Source: Tridacna crocea
Lineage: Eukaryota > Mollusca > Bivalvia > Cardiida > Cardiidae
Length of the DNA stretch: 64,000 bases
Reading direction: 5' to 3'
Assembly: GCA_943736015.1 (NCBI GenBank)
Contig: OX031070.1
Span: forward strand, 43,734,173 to 43,798,172
In this document: positions 53,919-63,838 of the stretch, in pieces
Layout: every line of letters begins with the position of its first letter
Numbering within the stretch: the stretch's first letter is position 1
Notes under the pieces: model-generated
What the model was told of the DNA's origin: nothing
Seen by the model: the letters and a program-made list of their open reading frames with translations, nothing else
Database searches by the model: none
Position numbers and translations under genes: made by a program

Positions 53919-54205
53919 AACTTAAATGTAACAAAATGGGTTGTGACAAAGCACACTTTTGTATAGAAAGAAATAACAGGACAGTGAAAAAGCACAGACT
54001 GATGGATGGACCAGTAACACAATAGAAATAATCTGTCCTGGCGCAGGACAGATTATGCAAGCTCTACATCTGATAAGAGATTTGTTTTTACTTCAGAAGC
54101 AATTGTCTCATGGCAGAAATTCAATTTGTAGAGATTCCCTGTGTTTTTGCAGTTTAATCTCTTCCATCTGCTTCAAGAGCAATTCATCACATGTTGCTTT
54201 CTACA
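53919..54205. other. No supported gene
   Basis: Short palindrome TAATCTGTCCTGGCGCAGGA + CAGATTA at about 54029; otherwise unassigned. Confidence 0.4.
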
Positions 54206-54440
54206 GTAACTCTTTACCACACAATGCCGATTTTTAGAGACATTGGGATAGAAGCCTTTTTAAAACAATTGTAGGAAAAGGAGAAAATGCTGGTAACCAA
54301 CATTTTCTCCATTTCCCACAATGTTTTCAACCCTATCAAAGAAAATTTGCACTATTGAGAGCCAAGCCACATTGAAATTCTCATTTGCAAATGCTTTAAG
54401 TTTGAACCAGGATAAAAATTTGTCATCTGGAAAAGGTTAA
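54206..54440 (+). mobile_element. P element
   Basis: GTAACTCTTTACCACACAAT left; CTGGAAAAGG + TTAA right, which is shared with the next copy. Confidence 0.82.
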
Positions 54441-54677
54441 ACTCTTTACCAAACGGGAAAATTTTAGACTGGTCCAAATTGAAAGCATTTGCAGACGACA
54501 AAATAAAAGTGACTGAAAATTTAAAATTTGTTTCATGAAGGGTACAAAGGGAAGAAAACATTGTGGGAAAAAGGAGAAAATGCTGGTTACCAGCATTTTC
54601 TCCTTTTCCCACAGTGTTTTTCTAAAGGCTTCTTTCTCAGGGTTGTCAAAAGTAGGGATTGTGTGGTAATGGGTTAA
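54437..54677 (-). mobile_element. P element, full, shares TTAA
   Basis: Perfect palindrome except one extra A; TGTGTGGTAATGGG + TTAA right. Confidence 0.9.
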
Positions 54678-54739
54678 ACCCATGTACTCTTTATGAAGTT
54701 TTATCCTATAGCAACACAGGCTCATGTGTTTAAAATCGT

Positions 54740-54828
54740 TGAGAAGAAGGTAGTTTAAAACATTATTTGAAAAGCAGAAAGAGCTGGTAACTAGCAATTT
54801 TCTTCTTTTTTCCACATCATATTACCCC
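54740..54828. mobile_element. P core fragment
   Basis: AAAACATTATTTGAAAAGCA, tip GAGCTGGTAACTAGCAATTT, TCTTCTTTTTTCCAC. Confidence 0.5.
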
Positions 54829-54833
54829 CCGTC

Positions 54834-55061
54834 TTAACCCTTTACCAAACAACAAAATTGTAGACTTATCCAAATTGAAAGCACTTGCAGACGACAAAAT
54901 AAATGTGACTCAAAAACTGTAATTTGTTTTGTGAGGGTAGAAAACACTGTGGGAAAAGGAGAAAATGCTGGTTACCAGCATTTTCTCCTTTTCCCACAAT
55001 GTTTTCTAAAGACTTTTTTCTCAGGGTCGTCAAAAGTAGGAATTGTGTGGTAATGGGTTAA
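54834..55061 (-). mobile_element. P element, full
   Basis: TTAA + CCCTTTACCAAACAAC left; TGTGTGGTAATGGG + TTAA right. Confidence 0.92.
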
Positions 55062-55206
55062 AGAAATAATAAATCACTTGAATAACTTTTAATTTGGAAA
55101 GATCTAAATGCCACAATTGCATTTTTTTGCTGTGAGAATCAAAACAAACACTTCATTAATTTTATGCTTGCAACGAAAAATGAATCATATAGTTTTAATA
55201 CTTTCG

Positions 55207-55332
55207 GAAGTGTTTTACAAGAATTTTTTATTCACTGCTGGTTACTCACAATTTTTTTACTTTTCTTGCAATGTTTTTAAAATCCTCCTCCCTCAGAATT
55301 GTTAAAACTTTGGATTGCCTGGTATAGTGTCA
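55207..55332 (-). mobile_element. P fragment, decayed
   Basis: CTGCTGGTTACTCACAATTT, CTTGCAATGTTTTTAAAATC, then a short-arm remnant. Confidence 0.4.
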
Positions 55333-55372
55333 ACTTCCTGTCACTCACACAGCAAGAAATCCCGTAGAGATA

Positions 55373-55562
55373 TTAAGCTTTTACCATGCAATCCCTGACT
55401 TTTAACGACCGTAACTGCAAAAGGCTTTTGAAAACATTATGGGAAAAGGAGAAAATGCTGGTAACCAGCATTTTCTCCTTTTCCCACAGTGTTTTCTAGC
55501 TAATCAAAGACAAATGCTATCTTTTGAAAAATATTTTAATTGTTGCTTGTATATTCTTTTAA
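55373..55562 (+). mobile_element. P element, long arm clipped
   Basis: TTAA + GCTTTTACCATGCAATCC; perfect palindrome; right arm ends early at the next copy's TTAA (55559). Confidence 0.8.
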
Positions 55563-55809
55563 CCCTTTCCCAAATGACAAAATTTTGGACTAGACCGAAT
55601 TGTAAGCGTTTGCAGACGACAAATCAAATGTAATGAATATGATGGTGGGAAAAGGAGAAAATGCTGGTAACCAGCATTTTCTCCTTTTCCCACAATGTTT
55701 TCTACCCTTCACAAAACAAATTTCAAATTTTCAGTCACTTTTATTTTGTTGTCTGCAAATGCTTTCGATTTGGACAAGCCTAAAATTTTATTGTCTTTTA
55801 ATGAGTTAA
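55559..55809. mobile_element. P element, long-long arm isomer
   Basis: Both outer arms are long-type: left AAATGACAAAATTTTGGACT ... GCGTTTGCAGACGAC; right GTTGTCTGCAAATGC ... AAGCCTAAAATTTTATTG. Perfect palindrome between; TTAA on both sides. Confidence 0.85.
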
Positions 55810-55984
55810 CTCTTTACCAAAGGATGAAATTCTAGACAAGTCCAAACTGAAAGTATTTGCAGAACACACAATGGATGCGACTCAAATATCAAAATTTGTT
55901 TTTCAGGAGGGTAAGAACATTGTGGGAAAGGAGAAAAGGCTGGTTACCAGCATTTTCTCCTTTTCCCACAATGTTCTCAAAATC
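55806..55984 (-). mobile_element. P element, short arm clipped
   Basis: Shares TTAA with the previous copy; palindrome with one lost A (GGGAAAGGAG). Confidence 0.78.
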
Positions 55985-56190
55985 TTACCCTTTACAACAC
56001 AACTCTGAGACTTTGAAACTTTATGACCCCTGAAAAAGAAGGCTTTTGAAAACATTGTGGGTAAAGAGGAAAAGCTGGTAACAAGCATTTTCTCCTTTTC
56101 CCTCAATGTACTTTACCCCATCATTTGAGTCTAATTAAAAATGCTTTAAGTTCGGACAATCATAAATTTTTCTCACACGGTAAGGATGAA
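55983..56190 (+). mobile_element. P element abutting the copine-like stop codon
   Basis: Left CTTACCCTTTACAACACAAC; long arm right ending CACACGGTAAGGATGAA at 56190; the CTA of the TAG stop starts at 56191. Confidence 0.75.
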
Positions 56191-57165
56191 CTAGACAGAT
56201 GATTCCAATTTATCAAAGTTCAGATAGCCCATGGCTTTAATTGTTTTATACTGGTCTGGTATTTCCATCATTGCATGCAAGGCAAACGTTGTCTCTGGTT
56301 TCCGACATCGAGATGTTATCCCATGATAGTTCACAAACTGGAAATTATCGAATTTTCTTTTTGGCAGTAAGTTATCGAAATCTTCCATTGTGTCCCAAGG
56401 GCCATCGCCCACACCAATCACTACAATACTTAATGGGTAACAAGAAGCGTCAACAATTGCCTCTATAGTTCGATCCTCCTCAGTCACTTGTCCATCAGCT
56501 ATTATCAACAAAATATGATACTGTTTCGAGACTTTCACGATTTCAACTGCTTTATTTATTAACGGAGCAAAATTTGTTGGTCCACTGAGTTGAACACGAG
56601 TGGATAATCTATTATAACATTCCAAGACCTCGGCAAAGCCTTTACAAGGTGCTTCGTCCTCTTTAAAAGGAAAGACATTTTCATCAACTGTGTTACTATC
56701 ACCAAAACCAAATGCAGGAATGAGTTTATCGTCATCGAATGGTTCTAAAGTATTCCCCATTATATGGATTACTTTCTGATATGGATTGTATATTTTCCCT
56801 GTGATAGTTCTGTGTAAACAATTTCCACTAAATGTTTTACGACCCTGCCACTCATTGCTCGCAGTGAAGTCCACGCCCACAATCAGGCCACACCTTTCTA
56901 GCCCCGCTCTTGCACAAGCCTTACTTACTTCGTTAAATGTAGAAAACTGGTCTATAATTGCTAGAAAATTCCGATTGTTGTTATTATGTTCAAGACCTAG
57001 AATAGCCAGAATAGATGGCGATTTCTGTAGACGTTTACGTCGAAGCCTCATTTCTTCAGGTGGGATGTTTTCCTTTTTGTTCTGACTCTGTAGTATGTAG
57101 TTATAGTACAGAATTATTCCAACAACGAATGCGATGACGTATGCCACAACTGCATAAAACGTCAT
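56191..57165 (-). CDS. Membrane-anchored copine/RGLG-type von Willebrand A domain protein, single exon
   Basis: A 324-residue frame without introns in the coding part. Seen: ATG 57165 followed at once by a hydrophobic anchor (FYAVVAYVIAFVVGIILYY, residues 3-21), a basic linker (RLRRKRLQK), then a copine domain from about residue 73. The metal-site (MIDAS) motif is D99-x-T101-x-S103 in GVDFTASNEW, with T197 in SGPTNFAP and D224 in IIADG. GVGDGPWDTMEDFDN is the usual copine/RGLG signature. Plant RGLG proteins carry an N-terminal myristoylation site and a C-terminal RING; this one has a transmembrane anchor and ends after the domain (KLESSV), so no E3 function is implied. Copines are membrane-linked scaffolds of calcium signalling; here C2 domains are also missing. 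A possible acceptor, TATATTTCAG, 43 bases upstream suggests a 5' UTR intron. A P element begins right after the stop. Confidence 0.88.
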   Translation of the reverse strand: MTFYAVVAYVIAFVVGIILYYNYILQSQNKKENIPPEEMRLRRKRLQKSPSILAILGLEHNNNNRNFLAIIDQFSTFNEVSKACARAGLERCGLIVGVDFTASNEWQGRKTFSGNCLHRTITGKIYNPYQKVIHIMGNTLEPFDDDKLIPAFGFGDSNTVDENVFPFKEDEAPCKGFAEVLECYNRLSTRVQLSGPTNFAPLINKAVEIVKVSKQYHILLIIADGQVTEEDRTIEAIVDASCYPLSIVVIGVGDGPWDTMEDFDNLLPKRKFDNFQFVNYHGITSRCRKPETTFALHAMMEIPDQYKTIKAMGYLNFDKLESSV

Positions 57166-57368
57166 TGTCAGCCAATCACACACATGGTATTTTGGGTTGT
57201 CTGTTTACCTGAAATATAGTAAAAGTTAAAATGGTATGGAGTCCTGGAACAAATTTATAGCATAGGCATACAACTTTAGACTTTCTTTCTAGAAATCATG
57301 TACTGGTAAACTTTGGGGCAAAAAGAAAAATTCCTCATCATGAGCAATTTTTCTACAACAAATATTGT

Positions 57369-57599
57369 TTAACTCATTACCAAACGTCAAAATCTTAAAG
57401 GTTTGTCCAAATCGAAGGCATTTGAAGACTACAAAATAAAAGTGACTGAAAGTTTGAAATTTGTTTTGTGAAGGGTAGAAGACATTGTGGGAAAAGGAGA
57501 AAATGCTGCTTACCAGCATTTTCTCCTTTTCCCACAATGTTTTCTAAACGCTTCTTTCTCAGGGTCGTCAAAAGTAGGGACTGTGTGGTAATGGGTTAA
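57369..57599 (-). mobile_element. P element, full
   Basis: TTAA ends; 160 bp upstream of the copine-like 5' exon edge. Right TTAA shared with the next copy. Confidence 0.9.
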
Positions 57600-57735
57600 C
57601 CCTTTACCACACAGCAGAATTTTAGACCTATGAAATCAAAAGCATTTATAGGCGATAATTTCACAGAGGCCAAATGATGCATTTTTTTTTTTGATACAGA
57701 AGAAAACTTTGAAGGGGGAAAGTTAGACTGGTGTC
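57596..57735 (-). mobile_element. P variant, truncated
   Basis: TTAA + CCCTTTACCACACAGCAG with a long arm like that at 63835 (TCACAGAGG motif); palindrome lost. Confidence 0.6.
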
Positions 57736-58171
57736 AGTCCATTAATTAGAGCCTTTTAATTAAAACAAAATCATCAAGTACAACTGCAAAACAAAAACCC
57801 TGTGTTCTCAATCACACCTGTATTTTAGAAGAAGGGCAAATAACAACACATATTTCTGTGACTGCTGTAGTTGTGTACCTTGTTTATTAGAATGTCTTAA
57901 ATGCAGGGCCTGAATGCTGAGATTAGGGGAAAGTGAAATGATACCCAAAAGTCACCGTCTATAGACACACATCTTCTCAGACACAACCCATCAACTGTCG
58001 AACATGAACATTTACGCAATAGCCATATCTATTTCAGTGGATTTATATGGAAATTATCCATTACTGGAATCGCCATTACATCTTTGGAAATGACTTTATG
58101 GTCAAGATAATGACTTTATCTAGATCTATAACAGACACATCTTCATAATTCTACCCTTTCTTTCCTACTTG
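57736..58171. other. No supported gene
   Basis: Repeated ATGACTTTATGGTCAAGATA / AATGACTTTATCTAGATC; otherwise unassigned. Confidence 0.4.
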
Positions 58172-58348
58172 TTAACTCATTACCAAACGACAAAAATTTA
58201 GGTTTGTCCAAATCGAAAGCAATTGCAGACGACAAAATAAAAGTGACTTAATTTGTTTTGTGAAGGGTAAAAAATATTGTAGGAAGAGGTGAAAATGCTA
58301 GTTACCATTATGTTTTCTATGCTGATCGAATAGCTTTTTACCAACACG
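58172..58348 (-). mobile_element. P element missing the right palindrome half
   Basis: TTAA + CTCATTACCAAACGAC; GAAAATGCTAGTTACCA then directly TTATGTTTTCTATGC. Confidence 0.72.
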
Positions 58349-58415
58349 GAATTTGTATATGTTTACCCTGTCTACAACATTATTTCATGTGTATTACAGA
58401 GGCCAAAGCACTTAT

Positions 58416-58496
58416 TGTCCATTTTCTTCTGAAACCTTGTAACTATAGCTTGTTTCAAAGCTGTAGTTTCCAGGTTTTTGAAGTAAACAGACATCA
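58416..58496. mobile_element. T hairpin
   Basis: CTTGTAACTATAGCTTGTTT / AAAGCTGTAGTTTCCAGG; drifted. Confidence 0.65.
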
Positions 58497-58541
58497 TGCA
58501 TGTTTTTCTTGCTCTTCTTACACCAGTACTATGTACAATAT

Positions 58542-58625
58542 ATTGTCCGTTTACTTCAAAAACCTCGTAACTACAGCTTGTTTCAAGCTGTAGTTACGAA
58601 GTTTTTGAAATAAACCGACAATATG
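58542..58625. mobile_element. T hairpin
   Basis: GTCCGTTTACTTCAAAAACC / GTTTTTGAAATAAACCGAC; inner arms perfect. Confidence 0.82.
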
Positions 58626-59101
58626 ATCTAATCCTGTTCTTCCACATAACACACTTACATATTGTGTTTTACAAAAAAAAAGTCCAATCAAAAGCATACA
58701 CTTAGAAAATAAAGCCTGATCACTTTCAATATCCTGACTTCGTAAGATGTACTCTGGATCAAACATCACAAACTAAAAGCCCTATCGACTGATATGTATC
58801 CTACATCAATAACAATCTGATTATAATATACTTTGCCCGCAATATGGTGTCACTTGTTCATAGTCACAATTACCTGGTTTTCATATTTTGAATTTTTAAA
58901 GCTGCCCATCTACAGCCGGTGAGCAAAAACGCTGTCAAAATTCAAACAATTTAAAATGGTACAGAAATCAATCCTTTGTGTAAACATGGATAAATTACTG
59001 ACATACCGGTATAAAGTACTATACACTCCGAAAATGCATGACAGTATCCAAATCTTTCAGACAGAAAGGTGACAAATTATTGTTGTGAAAATATACAAAT
59101 A
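58626..59101. other. No supported gene
   Basis: AT-rich, no element recognised. Confidence 0.4.
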
Positions 59102-59329
59102 TTAACCTTTACCAAACTATCCCTGCTTTTAACGACCCTGAGATTGAAGGCTTTTGACAAAATTGTGGGAAAAGGAGAAAATACTGGTAACCTGCATTTT
59201 CTTCTCTTTCCACAATATTTTCTACCCTGTTGCAAAAAAATTTCATTTTCAGAGTTATGTTTATTTTGTCGTCTTCAGGTGCTATCAATTTGGACCAGTC
59301 TAAAATTTTGTCATCTGGTAAAGAGTTAA
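59102..59329 (+). mobile_element. P element, full
   Basis: TTAA + CCTTTACCAAACTATCCC; right TTAA shared with the next copy; palindrome drifted on the right. Confidence 0.87.
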
Positions 59330-59533
59330 CTCATTACCAAACAACAACATTTTAGGCTTGTCCAAAGCGAAAATGACTGACAATTTGAAATCTGTTTAGT
59401 AAAAAGTTAAAAAACCTTGTGGAAAAAGGAGAAAATGCTGGTTACCAGCATTTTCCCCTTTTCCCACAATGTTTTCTAAAGGCTTGACTTTCTCATGGTC
59501 GTTAAAAGTTGGGATTGTGTGATAAAGAGTTAA
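59326..59533 (-). mobile_element. P element, shares TTAA
   Basis: Long arm partly deleted (CCAAAGCGAAAATGACTG). Confidence 0.85.
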
Positions 59534-59658
59534 GCCCATTTCAGAAATGTTTTTCCTACTTTGCCAGCTGTCGCATGAACATGTAAAAGATAGATGTTCA
59601 TACAGAAATGAGGTGACAAATCAAACTGATCACATGACACATTCAGGCTATATACATC

Positions 59659-59874
59659 TTCAACTCCTCACCGAACGACAAAATTTTAGACTGGTCCAAA
59701 GACGACAAAATAAAAGTGACTGAAAATTTGAAATTCGTTTTGTGAAGGGTAGAAAACATTGTGGAAAAAGAAGGACATGCTGGTTACCTGCATGTTTCTC
59801 CTTTTCCCACAATGTTTTCTAAAGGCTTCTTCCTCAGGATTGTCAAAAGTAGGGATTGTGTGGTAATGGGTTAA
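59659..59874 (-). mobile_element. P element
   Basis: Deletion in long arm (GGTCCAAAGACGACAAAA); palindrome GAAGGACATGC / GCATGTTTCTCC; TTAA right. Confidence 0.83.
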
Positions 59875-59921
59875 GTTGTCAGAAATTGTATCAAAGATGA
59901 TGTAGAATAAATGGTTTTAAT

Positions 59922-60096
59922 TTAACTCCTTGCCAAATGACAAAATTTTAGGTGTGTCCAAATCAAAAGCATTTGCGGATGACAAAATAAGTGACTGAAA
60001 ATTTGAAAACCAGCATTTTCTCCTTTTCCCACAATGTTTTCTAAAGGCTTCTTTCTCAGGGTCGTCAAAAGTAGGGATTGTGTGGTAATAGGTTAC
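59922..60096 (-). mobile_element. P element missing the left palindrome half
   Basis: Long arm to CTGAAAATTTGA then directly AAACCAGCATTTTCTCC: break at the axis. Confidence 0.82.
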
Positions 60097-60358
60097 CTCT
60101 TAACCACACAATCCCGAGTTTTGACGCCCTTGAAGGAAAAGCCTTTTGAAAACACCTTGGGAACAGGAGAAAATACTGGTAACCAGCATTTCCTCCTTTT
60201 CCTGCAATGTTTTCAGCCCTTCCAAAAACAAATTTCATTTGTTTGAGCAATGGTCACTTTGTCACAAATTTCATTTTTTTGAGCAATGGTCACTTTGTCT
60301 TATGCAAATGCTTTGAATTTGGACCAGCCTGGAATCTTGTCGTTTGGTAACGAGTTAA
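60093..60358 (+). mobile_element. P element with internal 45-bp duplication
   Basis: TTTGAGCAATGGTCACTTTGTC (split as TTTGAGCAATGG + TCACTTTGTC) occurs twice in the long arm (60241, 60278). TTAA right. Confidence 0.8.
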
Positions 60359-60424
60359 AAAGTTCAATGGTTTCGAAAGTACAGAGAATCACATTAAGCA
60401 TCCCGTCTGGGTTTTGGAAGAATA

Positions 60425-60665
60425 CAGGGGGTCCTATTTGGCTTACTGATGAAAAGGTCTCATGACCTGCAGGCCCCAGATTCGAGCCTTACTTGATCCT
60501 GTGACTGGGTCTTCTGTGGGAGTGTCTTTGGGTCAAACACTTACAAGGCCCACTTCCAGTACTGGAGAAACCAAAGAAAGATATAAATAATGTGAGCTCT
60601 TGCTATGATATGACTGAAATAATGTTGAATACGACATAAAATACCATTCAATCAATCAGTTTATG
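60425..60665 (+). mobile_element. SINE3
   Basis: CAGGCCCCAGATTCGAGCC (B-box-like), CCACTTCCAGTACTGGAGAA, TGATATGACTGAAATAATGT, tail ATTCAATCAATCAG. Confidence 0.72.
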
Positions 60666-60692
60666 GAAAGAAGAGGCTATGAACTCAAATGT

Positions 60693-60921
60693 TTAACTCT
60701 TTACCAAACGACAAAATGTTAGACTGGTCCAAATTGAAAGCACTTGCAGACGACAAAACAAACGTAACTGAAAAGTTGGAATTTGTTCCTGGCAGGGTAG
60801 AAAACATGGTGGGAAAAGGAGAAAATGCTGGTTACCAGCATTTTCTTCTTTTCCCACCATGTTTTCAAAAGGCTTCTATCTAGGGGTCGTAAAAACCAGG
60901 GATTGTTTGGTAAAGGGTTAA
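60693..60921 (-). mobile_element. P element with symmetric CATGGTGGG/CCCACCATG
   Basis: TTAA ends. Both halves carry G/C at the base that is T/A in the consensus CATTGTGGG/CCCACAATG. Confidence 0.9.
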
Positions 60922-61047
60922 AGAACTTTCAGAATGAACAATGTGTAGTAAAAATCCATAACGAAACTTGTATTTACATTTGAAATATGTCAATACTTAT
61001 GAAACTCATTAAAATATATGGTATCAATACAAACCAAGTTAAACCCT

Positions 61048-61250
61048 TCAACGCTTTACCACACAATCCCGACTTTTAACAACCCTGTGCAAAAGGCCTT
61101 TTGAAAACACTGTTGGAAAAGGAGAAAATGCTGGTAACCATTTTACCCTTTCATGCGTAAATTTCAACTTTCGAGTCAGTTTTATTTTGGCGTCTGCAAA
61201 TGCTTTCAAGTTAGGCAATTCTAAAACTTTGTCGTCTGGTAAAGGGTTAA
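61048..61250 (+). mobile_element. P element missing the right palindrome half
   Basis: GAAAATGCTGGTAACCA then TTTTACCCTTTC: break just past the axis. TTAA right. Confidence 0.8.
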
Positions 61251-61831
61251 AACAACCTTTGGTTTTAATATCCCTTAGGAAAAAGGGCTTTTGAAGAAAT
61301 GGTTGGAAAGAATGAAATTTATCGTGTGTGTCAAATTGGCAGTCTCTTAGGTCTATTTTGGTAAAAATAAACATCTGTAGAAAAAGATAAATTGTTTTTT
61401 TTTTGTGTTTAATCAAGGCTAAGATTCAAAATTGTATTTGAAATGAAGTATTGTATACACAAGCAAAAGGTATATACACTGTATATTCAAATTCTAGTTT
61501 TATCATCAATTTGTGAAAATATGAGAGTTTAATAGTGTACATGAAATTTGTGCAGAGGGTCCTCCCCCCCTTTTTTTTGCAATTGTCTCTGTATCCGAAT
61601 AGGAATAAATTAAATGAGTTGTTGCTGTAATACATGTTTGATGGAAATACTGTTGAAAGTGGTGAAAAATGCCATTATAATGGGAAACAAAATTAAACTT
61701 TCATACCTAATTGTTACTTAATACTCCATCTGCAAATGCCACAAGAATTTCAAATACTTCCTGCTTATTTCATTGTACAGCATATTTTTATGACATGTGT
61801 GGAGTTAATCCTAATGTTTGCTCCAACTGTG
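61251..61831. other. AT-rich, no supported gene
   Basis: Minus-strand frames at 61048-61416 and 61426-61635 have no domain. Confidence 0.4.
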
Positions 61832-62050
61832 ACTGACCCTTTATCAGACAATACCATTTTAACACTTACCCATTCGCAGACAAAATTTCAAATATGTCTT
61901 TAATGTTGGAGTTGTCTGTAAGAGGCTTTGAAGTGGGAAAAAAAAGAGAGCAACAAATGTTAGTTAGTAGCATTTTCCCCTTTTCTCACAATGCTTTCTG
62001 ATTTCTTCTTCATTTCAAAGTTGTAAAAATTTGGATAACTGGACAGGGTT
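61832..62050 (-). mobile_element. P element, decayed
   Basis: ACCCTTTATCAGACAATACC left; GTGGGAAAAAAAAGAGAGC / GCATTTTCCCCTTTTCTCAC. Confidence 0.55.
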
Positions 62051-62265
62051 CATTCTTTACCACACAAACCCTTAAAGAAAACTCTTAGAAAACATTGTGG
62101 GAAAAGGGGAAAGTGCTGATTGCCAGCATTAATTTTTCCCCTTTTCCCACAATGTTTTCTACCTTTCCTGATACAAAATTTAAATTCCGGGTCACATTTA
62201 TGTTGTTATCTAGAAATGTTTTGATTTGGACCAGTCTAAAAGTTTTTCACTTGGAAAAGTTTTAA
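62051..62265 (+). mobile_element. P element with symmetric GGGG/CCCC
   Basis: GGGAAAAGGGGAAAGTGC on the left and TTTTTCCCCTTTTCCC on the right: GGAG/CTCC replaced by GGGG/CCCC on both halves. Confidence 0.78.
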
Positions 62266-62289
62266 CACACATTAAATAAATATCAACCG

Positions 62290-62470
62290 TTTATCCATTT
62301 ACAAAATAATCCCTTGGTCCAGTAACCCTGATGCAAAGTGTTTCTGAAAACATTGTGAGAAAAGGAGAAAATGCTGGTAACTAACAATTTCCCAAAATCA
62401 CCTTTTTCCCAAAAATTTTGTCTAATTTGTCACAGACAAATACCATCATTTGTAAAATATTTGTCATCTA
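62290..62470 (+). mobile_element. P element clipped by a TIR element
   Basis: Left CCATTTACAAAATAATCCC; right palindrome half mostly lost; ends at the TACGAGGG terminus. Confidence 0.6.
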
Positions 62471-63292
62471 CGAGGGTTGTCCAAAAATTCCGTGACAATC
62501 TCAAGAGCAAAAGAAAATAAAACGCTACAAATGCAGTTTTTCAATATGTTTTTTTATGCATGTAGTATATACCAAACATGTATATAGAAAATAACACCCA
62601 AAAAGTTTACAAAAAAGAAAATTATAGCATACATACTACAACAAGTAACCACACTGCATCGCACGTCAAGCGTTAATTAACAACGCCAATGTCAAGTTTG
62701 AGAGCCTTTGTTAAGGTATTCTTCATGAAATTGAACGCATTTGCCATGTTATTTAACCCATGTGCGCTGAAAAACTGCTCTTAACTGAATTTCTGTCAGA
62801 CATCTGCAAAAAGCAAATATAGCAGACACCAGCTCGTTGCTGGAATCGAACGTGCGACTTTGTAAACCCCCCTTGACTCTTTCCCAAACCACAAATTTTA
62901 GACTCTTCCAAACTGAAAGAGATTGCAGATGACAATTTTAAACTTGATGAAAATGATTGAAAGTTCTCCAAAAGGTTAGAAAACACTGTGGGAAAAGGAG
63001 AAATTGCTCGTTACGAGCAATTTCTCCTTTCCCACAGTGTTTCAAAAGACTTGTATTGCAGACACGTAAAAACCAGGGATTGTTTGGGAAAGGGTTAAGC
63101 TATGGAAAGCAGGCAAAGTTGTAAATCCGAGTAGAAGTATTTGCCTTCTTGGCCGGAATAAAGCTTATATTTCATTAGAAACATAAAGTGTAATAATATC
63201 TTCATGGATAAAATGTGTGAAAATGAATATCCCGACGCTAAAAATGGCTCTTTTATGAAATTTGTCATGTGTTTTGGTACAACCCTCATACA
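62471..63292. mobile_element. Mariner-like non-autonomous element with nested P
   Basis: TA + CGAGGGTTGTCCAAAA left; TTTTGGTACAACCCTCA + TA right: matching inverted ends with TA flanks, as in Tc1/mariner. About 820 bp including the 226-bp P insertion; no intact transposase. Confidence 0.55.
62873..63098 (-). mobile_element. P/P2 intermediate element
   Basis: P long arm (CCACAAATTTTAGACTC) with a P2-like tip: GGAGAAATTGCTCGTTAC / GAGCAATTTCTCC. Right GGGAAAGGG + TTAA. Flanks CACTGTGGG/CCCACAGTG are also symmetric. Confidence 0.87.
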
Positions 63293-63648
63293 AGTGCTTT
63301 CAATTTTGTTTAAACTTTGAATATGCAGAGTTGAATGTTTAAATCACACAAAATAAATATAAACTCCAGATTGTTCTTTTCATTCTTTATCTTTGTGAAA
63401 AGACATGGTTTTATTGACTAATACAAGCACAAAACTCAGCAACACTTTGCTCTTACATTTCCCTCCATTTTGAATGGATACCTTCAAATAATCGTAAATT
63501 ATCAATGCCTAAAATGACCAATACACTCAGCACAATATATCAAATAGCTCTAAACTTGAATAAAAAAGCCATATTATGTTATCCATAACCAATAAATATG
63601 ATTTTGACAGCTTAAAAGGTATAAAACAATAAGACCTTTTTTTTTTGT
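63293..63648. other. AT-rich, no supported gene
   Basis: No element or frame recognised. Confidence 0.4.
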
Positions 63649-63838
63649 CATAATTCACACAATCCTGAGTTTTAATGACCCAGACATAGAGGCCTTTTGA
63701 TAACATAGTTAGAAAAGGAAAAAATGCCGGTTACCAGTATTTTCTCCTTTTCCCACATGGTTTTCTACTAGTAAGACACACCACACGATATGAGTCGCAC
63801 TGAATTTGTTGTCTGCAAATGCTTTGAATCTTGATTAA
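63649..63838 (+). mobile_element. P element, left end clipped
   Basis: ATTCACACAATCCTGAG left; palindrome GAAAAGGAAAAAATGCCGG / GTATTTTCTCC; right TTAA shared with the next copy. Confidence 0.72.

Noticed and set aside
55439..55633. Recurring predicted peptide VGKGENAGNQHFLLFPQC in many open frames on both strands
   Set aside because: It is the translation of the P palindrome, which reads open on both strands; it is not a protein family.
57166..57183. Upstream start of the copine-like protein (six extra residues)
   Set aside because: The codon at 57183 is GTG; the first ATG in frame is at 57165.
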